46,929 nucleotides of DNA from Glomus cerebriforme (lineage: Eukaryota > Glomeromycota > Glomeromycetes > Glomerales > Glomeraceae), in NCBI GenBank assembly GCA_003550305.1, contig QKYT01000033.1:9572-56500 (forward strand), in the 5' to 3' direction. Of the stretch, positions 11,322 through 23,600 are shown piece after piece. The first letter of the stretch is position 1. The number at the start of each line of letters is the position of its first letter. The notes beneath the pieces are model-generated. The model saw only the letters and a program-made list of their open reading frames with translations. It was not told the origin of the DNA and did not search any database. A program made the position numbers and the translations under genes.

Positions 11322-11927
11322 TTAATTAATAAAATACCATATGTCTATCAATAAACTATAATTATAATGTTTCAATAAATTTTGTGTATCCCTAATAGAT
11401 CTATTATCTAATCTATAACTATATAATAAATCGTGAACATCTCTAAGTGCATCTATAGCACATTGACTATCTGTGTAAATTGAAGCAGAGGTGTGACTTG
11501 GTAAAGTGGATATAGCCAATAGAATAGCGTCGAGTTCAGCTCTGATAGAGGATGAAAAAAAATTAATGCTGCTCGAGAACTTGATGTGTGGGTGAGTATA
11601 GCTAATCCAGCCTATGTCCATTTTGAAACCATCATCCTTTGTAGAATGAAGTAAGCCATTAGTATATAAGTTAAAATATATAACTGGAAAGGCCAAATGT
11701 TGGGCGAGAAGGTCTAATAATGCAACTTTGGTAGCTGTGTTAAGAAAGTAATTATAAATAAGTGATGTAGCTAAAGAATCTCCATCTGAAGGCTCAGCAG
11801 GTAATATAATTTCTAGAATTTGAGATGATTCAAAAAAGTTAGAAGTGACTGTTGAAGAGCAAAGTGAAATGTAATGTAAAAGAGAAATCTTCTTATCAAA
11901 GTCATGCAGTAACATAGAAACCTTCAC
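11322..11927 (-). pseudogene. LINE-encoded RNase H domain
   Basis: The 201-codon frame shows the RNase H order of motifs: YTNGLL (normally YTDGS, so the first catalytic Asp is Asn), RAELDAILLAI (catalytic Glu) and IYTDSQCAIDAL (second Asp). The domain would degrade the RNA strand of the cDNA hybrid during target-primed reverse transcription. The Asp-to-Asn change (GAT to AAT) should abolish activity. The frame stops at 11322 before a complete domain end. Confidence 0.8.
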
Positions 11928-12810
11928 GAGTGTGCTGAGATGAGATTTATCGACCCTAAAAGAACAACTGGCCTTAACTTCATCATTGGAGGAGGACGAT
12001 AGTAACGAGCAACAGCTTTGATATGGAGTTAACTCAAGTGTTGAATTACCAGAATTATCAGGAACAGTAGTTGTGTTATAATGTTTAATGTCAAATACCG
12101 CATCCTTGCTTTTGAATTTAATTTATTCAAAAAAGGGAATAATTGGTAATGTAGAATGTATCCATTTTTTCTTTCAGCGGTTCATAGAGGGAAGTACTAT
12201 GGGTTCTCTAAAAGCATAGAAGTTAAAAGCAGGAGTTTTGGGTAGAGTCAACAGATATCGATGGCTTTCTAAGATTAAGAAAGTAAATTCCATAGAGACA
12301 GCATCTTGTGAAGAAAGGTTGCAGTAATATTTGAGTTGGGGCTAGCTGATAGTATTTTGGGTGTCTACCATGATTAGTTGGTTAATGTAAAAAAGCTGGT
12401 GATGGGTGGCAAATTTGATTAATCCTATAGCATCATTTGAATAATTCTCTAGAATGAGATCACGAAAAGTTAGATCATTTCCTTGAATAAACATTAGCAG
12501 TTTGTGGTAAGAAGATTAATAAGTTACGGTAATTCACGTGTCCAATGGTGTGTAAATAGAATGAGTGTGTGTCGATACTATAGTCTATATTTAACAGAGA
12601 ATGTGTAAAAATAGAATGGTTAAATAATAAACGCAATTGGGATTTCTTAAGTTCCGTGATATCAAATCTCTTAAAAGACCCAGAGTGTTCAATTGTGTTA
12701 TTATTTCAGAGATATGTAGTTCTTTTAAAGCCAATTTGAGGGACTTGAGATTTACTAGACCTGGATGTAAAATAATGCAGTTGTTCATTATTCTGGAAAT
12801 GTTCAATGTA

Positions 12811-13740
12811 CAGTGCCTAGCAACAAGTTACCGGTCACCTATAAATTAAGATAATCATCGCACAAATATACTCACATGTAAACATTTTTTTTTGATAATT
12901 AACTTACTTTTTATAGTATAAGTAAAGTTGATCATCAAGTTAAAATATATCTTCGTTAAAAATTATATGAAATTTTAATAAAAATTGATCCCTATATTTC
13001 AGAAAAATTAGCATTTTAATAGAAATTTTAGGTATTATTATAATATTAAAATANNNNNNNNNNNNNNNNNNNNNNNNNNNNNNNNNNNNNNNNNNNNNNN
13101 NNNNNNNNNNNNNNNNNNNNNNNNNNNNNNNNNNNNNNNNNNNNNNNNNNNNNNNNNNNNNNNNNNNNNNNNNNNNNNNNNNNNNNNNNNNNNNNNNNNN
13201 NNNNNNNNNNNNNNNNNNNNNNNNNNNNNNNNNNNNNNNNNNNNNNNNNNNNNNNNNNNNNNNNNNNNNNNNNNNNNNNNNNNNNNNNNNNNNNNNNNNN
13301 NNNNNNNNNNNNNNNNNNNNNNNNNNNNNNNNNNNNNNNNNNNNNNNNNNNNNNNNNNNNNNNNNNNNNNNNNNNNNNNNNNNNNNNNNNNNNNNNNNNN
13401 NNNNNNNNNNNNNNNNNNNNNNNNNNNNNNNNNNNNNNNNNNNNNNNNNNNNNNNNNNNNNNNNNNNNNNNNNNNNNNNNNNNNNNNNNNNNNNNNNNNN
13501 NNNNNNNNNNNNNNNNNNNNNNNNNNNNNNNNNNNNNNNNNNNNNNNNNNNNNNNNNNNNNNNNNNNNNNNNNNNNNNNNNNNNNNNNNNNNNNNNNNNN
13601 NNNNNNNNNNNNNNNNNNNNNNNNNNNNACTTATACTATAAAAAGTAAGTTAATTATCAAAAAAAATGTTTACATGAGAATATATTTGTAAAATGATTAT
13701 CTTAATTTATAGGTGACCGGTAACTTATTGCCGGGCACTG
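12811..13740. mobile_element. Tc1/mariner-like foldback element inserted in the LINE, containing the assembly gap
   Basis: The left arm begins CAGTGCC at 12811 and the right arm ends GGCACTG at 13740. Inside, the arms match for about 115 bp, for example GTTACCGGTCACCTATAA against its complement near 13711-13730. TA dinucleotides flank both ends (12809-12810 and 13741-13742), the expected Tc1/mariner target duplication. The middle is 575 N bases, so whether a transposase is present cannot be told. LINE-like sequence continues on both sides, so the insertion is younger than the LINE. Confidence 0.85.
13054..13628. other. Assembly gap (575 N)
   Basis: An uninterrupted run of N lies between the two inverted arms of the Tc1/mariner-like element. 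Long inverted arms often cause such gaps; the true length may differ. Confidence 0.99.
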
Positions 13741-14099
13741 TATGTTTGTACCGTATAAGAATCGGGAAGAAAAATCTATCTAATTGTAAATCTGTTAAGA
13801 GAGAAACTTGGAGTTTGTATGTCAGGCGTGATATCAATACTCAATTATTAACATAGATCATTTATCCAATGGTGAGTTTTTTGAATTTGATCAAACTGAT
13901 AATGTTGCATATCTCTTTTTTCCCAATAGAAATGTTAGAATGGATAGATGATCCTGATGTAAACCAAACTCCTAAAACTATTTCGCTTAATGCGGAATCC
14001 AGAGTTAAAACTTTAACTATGTCTTATCTTTGCTCCATTAAGATTAATTATTCATACGGAGGAAATTTAGTATTAATAACTAGCAAGGACGATTTGTTA

Positions 14100-15300
14100 C
14101 CATTAATCTAAACATCATTGATATCGAAGAATTTGTTAGATAAATTGATAATTCGTTGTAAATTGAACTTCGAATTGCCTATCCACTGAGTATCATTGGC
14201 AAATGTTGTAGTGGCTATGCGGTAAATACTATGTTGGTATTTGTCTTTGGCTAGGTAACATTAGTAAGGCCAGTGTAGAAGATTGTTATAGCCCAAATAG
14301 GGATCTGATTGAATTCTATGAAGAAGAGGATCATAAAAAATTCTTCACAAAAGCAGGAAAATGATTTTTTTTGATCAATGCCCGCTCCTGTAGTGAAGAA
14401 ATCTGTTAAGCTAAATTCAGTAATTACTGCGATTTGTCAATTGTTGAAGAGATTGATGAGAAATTTGATGATGAAGGGAGGGAGTTTGATGCGTCGTAAG
14501 GCATGTTCAAGAGAAACTATACTAACCAAGTCAAAAGCTTTCTTCATGTCTTGATTAGTTATCCAAATCTCTGACTTAGTTATTTTAGCATCTGAAATAA
14601 TATTGTTAAGAATAGAAAAGGGAGTACACGTATTGTCCTTGGTAACCCTGCATAATTAGGACCTTTCAGAATGTTGTGTTGAACTAGGATGGAAAACAGA
14701 CGGATGGTAAGGACTTTAATCACATATTTATGAAAACATTTTAACAATAGAATAGGCTGTGTTAGAGATAAATTAAAGTTCTAATTGGTAGGCTTAATGA
14801 TCAGATATAATTAAGAAAATTTCCATTTAGTAGGCAAGATGGATGAAAGCAGTACTAGACCAGAAAATCTTGCAAAGAGATCATGAGTTTTTAAAGAATA
14901 ATGAACTATAAGTTAGTAACTAATGCCTGAAATGTCTGAAGCAGATTTGTGATTTAATTGATTAATAGCTTGAAGCCATTCTTCTCTTGAGAGATAAGTA
15001 AGAAGCGGGACATAAATATCAGCCTCTATGTCAACAATGGGAGCGTAAATATTCTGCTATTCATTAGGTAAAGATTCAAATAAATAATTGCGTGAGCTAA
15101 ATATGGTTTTGAACATATTTTTCGCTTCTTTTTTAATATCTGCTTCTTCAGTTAGTAGAATCTCACCATTAGGTGATGAAGTATGTAACCTATTGATAGT
15201 GATTTTCTTCGAAAAGTGATTGAGAATAGAGTTTAGCATTTTACACTGATCATGAATGATGTTGTAGTTTCTCATCTTGATAACATTGTTGATAAATTCT
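14100..15300 (-). pseudogene. LINE reverse transcriptase domain
   Basis: On the minus strand, about 14560-14530 encodes QDMKKAFDLV, the RT motif A with its catalytic Asp. About 14215-14190 encodes TTFANDTQW, the active-site box that is normally FADD; here the first Asp has become Asn. The upstream frame 15275-15057 (IHDQCKMLNSILN ... EADIKKEAKNMF) matches the usual segment ahead of RT. Stops and shifts separate the pieces. The enzyme would copy LINE RNA at a nicked target; this copy is inactive. Confidence 0.8.
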
Positions 15301-15593
15301 GATTTTTGTTTATTGAATAGGGTTCTTGAATGTAATTTAGCGATATTAATCCAGTCAAATGTTACAGGTAACTAATCAGAAAGGTGCAAATCTGTCCAAT
15401 TTGGTAAAGGATCAAGATCCGCTTTGGTAAGTTCAAAAGATATATTCTTCAAAAAGATTTGGTTGAGGGGAGAAATAGAATTATTGGATTTGATAATATT
15501 GATAATGTCTCTAACTTTCTTGATGAGTTTAAATTTAACTAAATTAGCTTGTGAGTAATGACCTTCTTTAAAAAGAAAATTGTCTTTGATATG

Positions 15594-15887
15594 TCAGTTC
15601 GATAAAAGCTTTGAAGGTATGTGATTGTCAACCACCTTTTGAATAACAGAGAAAATGTCATCCCAAATATTGTTAATAACATTTTGGATAACCAAAGCTA
15701 GAGTGAAAGTGTTAACCCGATTAAATAGATTTTTCTTATCTAATTCAGATTCAATGTTGCTTCTGTAATTAATCCAATTTTCATTGGTAGTTTTATCATA
15801 CAAGAAAATTCTTCTTTTTAAAGTACAGGATTGTCTTGAAGAGCCTTTGGAACTATGATTAGTATGATTAGTGAAATTGATAGACAT
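15594..15887 (-). pseudogene. LINE ORF2 linker between endonuclease and reverse transcriptase
   Basis: This 97-codon frame is rich in Asn/Ile/Asp and has no domain I can name. Its position between the endonuclease and RT fragments on the same strand, together with text such as TTNENWINYRSNIESELD, fits the linker of LINE ORF2 proteins. Confidence 0.55.
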
Positions 15888-15919
15888 GACATTAAAAGAA
15901 TAGTCTGAATCTGTGATGT

Positions 15920-16610
15920 CGGTACTAGATATAATTGAAGCATCAGTAATAGAAAAGCTTATTTGGGAAGAAGTCCAGATATAGTCAATGTGGGTTGCTA
16001 TATTGCTATGATAATAGGTGTAACATTTATTTTAAGGGTGAAATTCTCTGAATGTGTCTATATAATCTAATTCATCAAAGGCTATAAAAATGTTTGAAGC
16101 AGGACCTGAATGCGACTTCTGTTTAGAATTGTCGAGCATCTTGTTATGAATGGAGTTGAAGTCACCCATGAGAATTAGAGGTTGGTCTAGACAGTGATAA
16201 TTCCTTATACATTTGGTGATCTCTTTAATGAGAATGTTAGTATTAGAGTAATTATTCAGTTCTAAGTATAAAACTTCTATATGAAGGGTATAACCACTAA
16301 AATAAAATGTAGCCTCGATGTAATATGGACTGTATCAATTGATCTTTCTAAGGTGCTTAAACTAATGATTTTGTATGATAATAGCAACCCCTGAACTTTT
16401 GTTTTTTGAATCGTGATCTGAGAAGAAAGCTGTGTAATCATAGTGTATATTAATAAATTGACTGACCCTTTGATCAACATTTGTTTCAGAAATGCCTATT
16501 ATCGAGAAGTCGTGGGTGGCAACATAGTCAACTAAATATGTAAGTTTTGGATTATGGTTACATAATCCATTTATGTTATGGTAGAGGAGTTTGAGTAATG
16601 ATAAACATTT
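15920..16610 (-). pseudogene. LINE APE-type endonuclease domain
   Basis: Translating the minus strand gives NINGLCNHNPKL and IIGISETNVDQR (start of the exonuclease-endonuclease-phosphatase fold with the catalytic Glu). An SDHDSKNKSSGVAI segment follows, then LILMGDFNSIHN (catalytic GDFN) and HIDYIWTS near the end (His/Asp region). The domain would nick target DNA to prime reverse transcription. A stop follows SGVAIIIQNH and another interrupts the segment before the HIDYIW motif, so this copy is broken. Confidence 0.8.
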
Positions 16611-16929
16611 GTAATGAGAAGGATCTGATTTAGTTGAGCTTTTAGTATGCTTTGATATAAATGTATAATGTTGTGCGTGAACTTTTTTTTGTGCTTAAAT
16701 GAATGAATTAATATTATCATAGTGTTGAATATTAGTTGCGAAAGAATGAACTCCTGGATTTGTAGTTGGAAGGAGAATATTGTAGGTCATGGAGCAAGAA
16801 CCACCCCCTTCATTCTGTAATTCGAATTTATTATAAAAGTAAGACATTGAAACAGAAATGTCTAATTTATCAGGGTTGGTACACCAATTCTTATGAAGAA
16901 AAGGTATATGGTGAAATTAATTCTAAATA

Positions 16930-19200
16930 TTGCTAATTCATAAGAGCTACTTCACAAACTGAAGAACTGTGATTACTTTCTAAATCTCTTGAAGCACTGA
17001 CATGAGGATTGTTAACCATAGAAGAGTTGTTATATTGTGGAGATGAGGAGTTACCCTCAGATAAAGACCAAGGATTATGGTAAGCAAAATCTTCTTGAGT
17101 ATTGTCATTAATCGCAACCTTATCCTTATATTTAGGATTCGTAATGGGTATCCAATTAGATGATGTGATATATTTAGGAGGTTGATGAGATGTAATACTA
17201 GGGCATTTGTTACAGTATTTTTCCAAAAAGACATCTCTTTCAGTCCAATTGATACCTTTAAGTATACCTTTAATTTTAAGATTGCCTATGTAAATGTTAG
17301 AGCTACATGCATTGAATAAGTCAGATTCTGATTCAAATTCAACATATATGTTACAGCCATTATCCCATCTGTATAAGTTTTTTAAGTTGATGATATCTTA
17401 TAATTGATCTTTTATAAAAGAAAGATCGTGTTGAGAAGTAAATTCACTAAATTTGCTGACGAATTGATTTCTAGACTCTAGATCTGATTTTTTGAAATAA
17501 GCTAAAGCTAATCTGAAGATTTGTGTAGAGATTGTGATGGACTATATTTGTTTTAGTAAATTACAGACATGTGAACTAGAAACAGTGAAAAAGATATCTA
17601 AAGATATTTTCTTGGAGTTGACAATATATTTCGAAGGGTGTCTTAAATAAAAAGATTCACCCTTAAAAATAGTTCTGATAGAATGTTTAACTAATATCAA
17701 ATCAATGTCGGAAGGGAGGTTGAGAATTTTGAATTCTTAGCAAGAAACTTTATTTTGTCCCATGCAGTTGTATGTCTTGGGAATTAATTTCATTCTTCCA
17801 GAGTAATTACCATTTTTGAATAAGTTGGCAGCGTTAACGAGACCTTCATATTTTGAAAATTTTACTATAACTGAAGAAAGCTGTTTGGTAGAGCAATAGT
17901 TGATACTGACAAAATGTTCAAACTGTCTCATAAAAAGTTCAATATAGGTTAGAAGTTTACCAGGGTTATGGATGGAAGAGTCTTGTTTTATATCATCGAC
18001 GATTACAAATTTATCATAAGTGTAATCTATTGAAGGAGACAAAGCATGCTGTGATTTATTAGAGTCATGTTCTTCTGCCTTGATACTTTTAAGGTATTTA
18101 CGTTTGTGTTTGATCAATTTGATCTTTTTAATATAAGAGTCTTTCTTAATAGCCACTTGAGTTTGTTATACGGTGACTCAAGTATCAAAATAAAAGGAAT
18201 GACTCGGTAATGATGAAACAATATTGGTGGAATCAAAATGAGTTAATATAAATGAGTAAGTTTTATCTAAAACAGTCAAAGATAAGGATGCCAGATATAT
18301 ATCAGGATTGCTGCTGATCTATAGGCAGATTATGTAAGGATTTTGATAAGCTAATTGGTCCATTATCATATTGATCAACTCATTAACAATTTCGTGAAAT
18401 GTGATGTCAATAATCTCTTGAGGGATAAAAGACAACTGTCCAAGATTGTTGATTTTAAACGATTGATAATCTGGAGAATCGGTAATGGTATCTGAAACGT
18501 CAATAAGCATCTCAGTAGGAACTAGAGATTAATTGATCTCAGAAGGGCCATTGGTAACAGGAGGCTCACAAATCAATTTCTTTTTCTTCTTAACTTTGGA
18601 TTTTTTTATAAGGGAATCATTTGAAAAGGAAGTATCCACCAAAATAAGCGGACTAACCATGAGAGACAGAACATCCAAGTGAGGCGTCGTAGTATCATTA
18701 GCTATGGGAGAAGAGAAATTTATCTGGTTGATTTTAATAATGTCCATCATAGGATTGGACTTGTGTTCATCATGTGAGGTCAAATTATCATCATGTGAAC
18801 TCCTATCATCATAAGGGGCAATAAGGTCATATGCCATTGATGACGTATGTGTATTGGTATCAGGCACGTTCGATCGATGCAATGATTTGTTTAGGTTATT
18901 GTTAAATGGTTGGACAGTTGTGACATTATAAGATGTGTCACAAACATGTTATTTGCATTGTTTGTTGATTGGAGGGGCCTTTCCGTTTATAGAAAGATTA
19001 CCTAAAGGGAAGAGAACATCACCAGTATTATAATCAGAAATAGGGTTAAAATAGAACGTGTTGTTTATATTATTAGTATCATCCCTATTGGGAAGATAAA
19101 GATTCATCTTAAGGTCAGGAAAAGAAAAGAATAGCTTGATGTTCCGTATTTCTTCTTCTTGTACTTGTAGAAGGTTTTTAATAAGCCATATCTGCATATC
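16930..19200 (-). pseudogene. LINE ORF1-like (gag-like) region, fragmented
   Basis: Four minus-strand frames (19197-18949, 18882-18529, 18156-17737, 17226-16933) lie head-to-tail upstream of the endonuclease. They are Ser/Asn-rich and include a lysine-rich stretch, a segment with KGINWTERDVFLEKY followed by CNKCPS, and a disordered C-terminus. The CNKCP pair is a possible zinc-binding remnant. The position fits ORF1, which normally coats LINE RNA; the sequence alone does not prove an RNA-binding fold. Frameshifts separate the pieces. Confidence 0.6.
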
Positions 19201-19419
19201 TGTTGAGGGTTCTAAGAAGCCTATAAATCTTGCAATAGATAGATCTAAATTAGAAACTAAAAGAAGAGTATGTTTAACTAAAGAAATTTTTTTTTGTTCA
19301 TTGAAAAATAAAAAGTTTTTGAATAAAGCAGTATTTTTCCATTGTTGGAAGTATGAAAGTAAGAGTATTTAGTGAATAAAATAAGAAAAAAAATAAGTAA
19401 AACTTATTAGTAAAGGAGT

Positions 19420-20330
19420 ATTTAGTCGTCGCTATTATTTATCCAAAAAATTAGCGACAAGAGTTTTTCCTACCTTTTTCTGTGATTTGTCAGTTTCAGT
19501 TTCGTGATTTTTCTTATCATCTAAATTTCAGTATTAGAAATAAAATCTGGAGCTAAAGAACCTATAATATAATCTGGATTAACAGCTTTACTTTGTAAAA
19601 AAATTTCTTCCATTTGTGAGTACCAAATTCATTCTATATTACTCTTACCAGTAGAATTGGCCTTTTTCTTTTTTTGTAGATACATTTTGTGTAACTTTCT
19701 TACTTTATTTCTAATTTGTTCGAGTATACGACCTGGTAACAAATTTTCATTCACCATTTTTTGATAAACTTTAACTTTATCTTGTTTCTACTCTTCCAAA
19801 TTTTCCCTCCAATAGTTAAGTAATATTTTAATTTCCATTTCAGATCATTTGGAGTTGTCATCATTTATTTTAACTTCTTTTTCTAAGATCTGTTTTTTGC
19901 ATTTAGTACTTTTAATTCATGGTTAAGTAAGTATAAAAATCAAGGAAACAAATATAAGTAAATTTCTTAGATAAATATTTAAAAAGCAAATAGCAACAAA
20001 CGTCATTAGAAATTTGAATTTTTTGTGGCTCAACTGGTTCAACTTAAGCAGTTTCAAGTTTTTGCTATTTGAGAAATAAGCTGTTAATATTTTTATTAAA
20101 TAAATAAATATTAAATAAAGAAATAAAATATCAACCATAGTAAGATCAATAGGCATTTCTTTAGAAGTAGTTGCTGCAGATGCTGGTTCTGATATGAAAT
20201 CAATAAAATTATATTCTAGTACAGTTAGTTTTGGACTGTTTAAATTGTTCTTTAACGTAATTTTTTTATTTTGTGAAGCCTTGTTGAAGTCAAACGCAAA
20301 AATAAGATTAGCGTTGTTATAAAAAATCTC
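19420..20330 (-). pseudogene. Myb/SANT-like DNA-binding protein remnant (Harbinger-accessory type)
   Basis: The minus strand from about 20310 reads NKKITLKNNLNSPKL ... FIDFISEPASAATTSKEMPIDLTM. After a gap that may be an intron, 19855-19560 reads MEIKILLNYWRENLEE, then LLPGRILEQIRNKVRKLHKMYLQ. The spacing of acidic start, LLNYWREN and the basic IRNKVRKLHK helix is that of Myb/SANT-like domains used by Harbinger partners and by many lineage-expanded genes in these fungi. In-frame stops (for example after NLEE and after SNIE) indicate decay. A PMEI-type or other function is not suggested by anything seen. Confidence 0.6.
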
Positions 20331-20606
20331 GTAGGAACATTTGGATTATTAAATTTATGATCTGTTAATCTTATTGTTGATCTGATTTTTAATTGATTTT
20401 TATTGGATAAAAAATTTTATGAAAATCAGAACAGATCGGAATAGAATAGAATTAAACAGGGCTAAAATTACAAAATTTTTTTTTAGAAAAAAATTTACAT
20501 TTTAACAAAGAAAAATAAGGAATTTTATATTATAGGAAATTCATTATATATTAGAATAATTTTTTGTATTATGTAAATAAATAATTATGCGTTAGTATTA
20601 CTTTAT

Positions 20607-23600
20607 GAAAAAATGTATTTGTAATATCCTGTTACATGTCTTATTTGTAACAACCTCAGATTAATCATGTGACATTACACAAAAGTCTAAAAAAAGAAAA
20701 TTATATTTCCCATCAAAATTGGAGAAATGGGTAACACCAGTATTGCACAAATTTTCAAAAAAAAAGAAATTTCCTATTACGTCATTAATTCTGGCTGGAA
20801 TTATAATTTTTTGCACCAATTAGCATTATCCAGGAATCAGTATCTATATAATTAAAAATATTTGTTGTGTAACTATATAACTGTTACCTTTAAATTAACT
20901 GTATAAATAAAAGCTTTACAATTGTATGACTTGATCACGTGACATTATACAAATTTCAAAAAAGGAAATTTTATTTTCTACGAAAATTGTATTAAACGGT
21001 AATACAGAGTTATACAAATTTCCAAAAAAGAAAATTAAGATGTATACACATAATTCTGGCCAGAATTAAACTAAACCCGTTGCAAAGCAATGGGTAACAA
21101 CTAATCTATACATAAAAATATGATATGACGCAATTGTGATACTTCACAAATCACGTGATGATGCGTATTACTATTGTCATTGTCACACATATTATGCACT
21201 ATTACACAGTTATACTTATATGTCATTACACCGATTATGTCATTACGTTACCAAAACTCTAAATTCTCTTACTATTTCTCACGATATAACACTTCGCTTA
21301 CTTTTTCGTTTTTTTATTTCAAGTTTTTTGTATTACAAGTTTTTTTTGCCTTTACAATTAACAAAGTATCATTATGAAATGGACGTATCTGAATTGAATA
21401 GCCAAGAATCCATTATAATACTTCATAAGGGTATNTAAGTTCTTTCTTTATTTATATGCTTTAAGTAGATACAATATTGTTTCTTATTTCAAAATATACA
21501 AATAGAGAAAGAATTAGGACAAGTACGCCAGAACGATGCTAATAAGGGTATATTGTATTTCTGACAATCTATCTGATTTGTTTTTGCAATATTTATACTT
21601 TTGTTTTCTCATATAGATATAGAACAGGTTGAACTAAGTGATACTACAGAATCTCAGAACCTAGAAAGTGAGGGTAAGATTATTAGTTTCTTTATCTTTT
21701 CTGAATAATTTTATCTATTTTTTCTTATGTGCAATCAACTAAATAGTAACTGTATCATTTTTACCTTTAGATCTTTGTGTTGCTATACCTTTAGATCATG
21801 AGAAAACGTTGATAATATTATGGAAGTCTTTGGTAAAAAGTATGAATTTACAATTATAAAGAAATGATTAGGCCGTCACAAGGATGGAAACATTAAGCAT
21901 TGAAGTTTTGGATGTGAATTTGGTGGCTATCATCAACCACATAAACAGGTTGATATTAATAATCATCAAGACTGTAAATCAAAATGCTAGCAATGTCTAT
22001 GGAATGCAAATTTCAATTGCCCCCAAAACTCTCAAATCATAACACTTACCACTTTCAATAATTCTTATAACCATTTGTTATTTCCTGCTAATACTAAAAA
22101 GTATTTATCAAAATACCATTGCATTCCTGATAATGTTCTTAAAGAAGTTCAATTTCTCACTGAACATGGAAATTTAACGATTATCATTCAAAGAAAGTTA
22201 TTGAAGACAAAATTTCCAACTCTATCCATCCTTGATTGTGATCTCGCCAATGCAATACAAAAATATAAGATTAATTCAAATATAGCACATAATACATCTC
22301 ACTTACTGAAAACTCTAATCGAGTATAAGTCAAACAGTTCTGGATGGTTCATTGAATTTTAACTTGATGAAGAAAATAGGCCTTCTCAATTATTTTGGAT
22401 GTCTTTAACTCAAATTGCTCTTTGGTTAGAGTATCATGATGTCATTTTGAATGATAATACCATAAAAACTAACTGATATAACATACCACTTTCTCTTTTT
22501 CTTGCTGTCGATAATAACACTAGATTTCGTCTTGTTGCACAAATCTCATATTTGATGCACAAAAAAAGCAACAATGACCGAATCATTAGTATTTATTACT
22601 GATGCAGATTCAGCTATAGACGCAGCAATCGAACAAATATACGAAATGGCTTATCCAATTCACTGTATTTTTCACATAAGTGAAAACTGCCAAAAAACAC
22701 GAAATCCAAACTTTCTAATCAATATGATGATTTTGTTCATGATTTTTATCATTGTCGCAATAGCTTATGTGAAGAACTCTTTTATGAAATATGGACAAAG
22801 TTTACAGAAAAATATCCTAGTGTGAAAGATTACTTAATAAGAATCCTTTATTCCAGCTAGCAGGCGTGGACTTGAGCATTCACGTCAAAAATATTCACTG
22901 CAGGAATCCAAACTACTTCTCACGTGGAAGGTTATAACAACATTATTAAATGTGAATTAACATCAAATGGTACTTTGTGTAATCTCACAAGTACCCTTGA
23001 TGCTCGGCTTGAAAGTGAGGTAAAATAGAATTGATTCTTTAAATATCATACCTTATTAACCTGTATGGGAATCACATNAGTTGGCCATGATCTCTTTCCA
23101 AAAGTTGATAAATTGATGTCCAAATACTTGTCTCCTCACATCTTATTTGCTGAACGTTCTAAGATAGCGCAATATCTCTACTTTATTGCAAGTAAGGTGG
23201 AATCAGACATTATTGAGGTTATTGAGGTAATTAAAGTCTATTTTTTTGTTAGAAATTATTAACGAATTTTTTTTTATTTTTGGACAATTTTGTTAATACT
23301 TTTGCCATATAGGATCTGAATGTTAGTATAATAGATGGATGTATCAAAGATCAATACAATGCCAAGCAAACTCTATTAAAATCAATGATAGCTGAAGTTG
23401 GAGTAGAAAGAGTTTGTGAATTATAGAAGATTACGGATATGCGACCTAAAAATAAAAAACACGTACATTTCATAATTATAATTAATCCTATCTTATATCT
23501 CTGTTTATGTATGTTCAATATATTACGCAGCATTATTTGTTACCATTATTTCTGAGTAATGATGATTTTAGCAGTGGCTGACTTCTAAATTCAGATGATA

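Larger units (their letters stand above)
10675..19200 (-). mobile_element. LINE (non-LTR retrotransposon) with ORF1, endonuclease, reverse transcriptase and RNase H, decayed
   Basis: The parts follow one another in the expected order on the minus strand: ORF1-like frames (about 19200-16930), an APE-type endonuclease (about 16610-15920), a reverse transcriptase (about 15300-14100), an RNase H domain (11927-11322) and a C-terminal Cys/His segment (11001-10675). A Tc1/mariner-like element (12811-13740) is inserted in it and accounts for a break between the RT and RNase H parts. Numerous stops and frameshifts and substituted catalytic residues show it cannot move by itself. The 3' end is uncertain; similar low-complexity sequence extends to about 10050. 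No poly-A tail or target duplication was located. Confidence 0.85.

Noticed and set aside
16277..16480. 67-codon minus frame over the endonuclease region
   Set aside because: It is a different frame over the LINE endonuclease; the correct frame gives the GISETN and SDHDS motifs.
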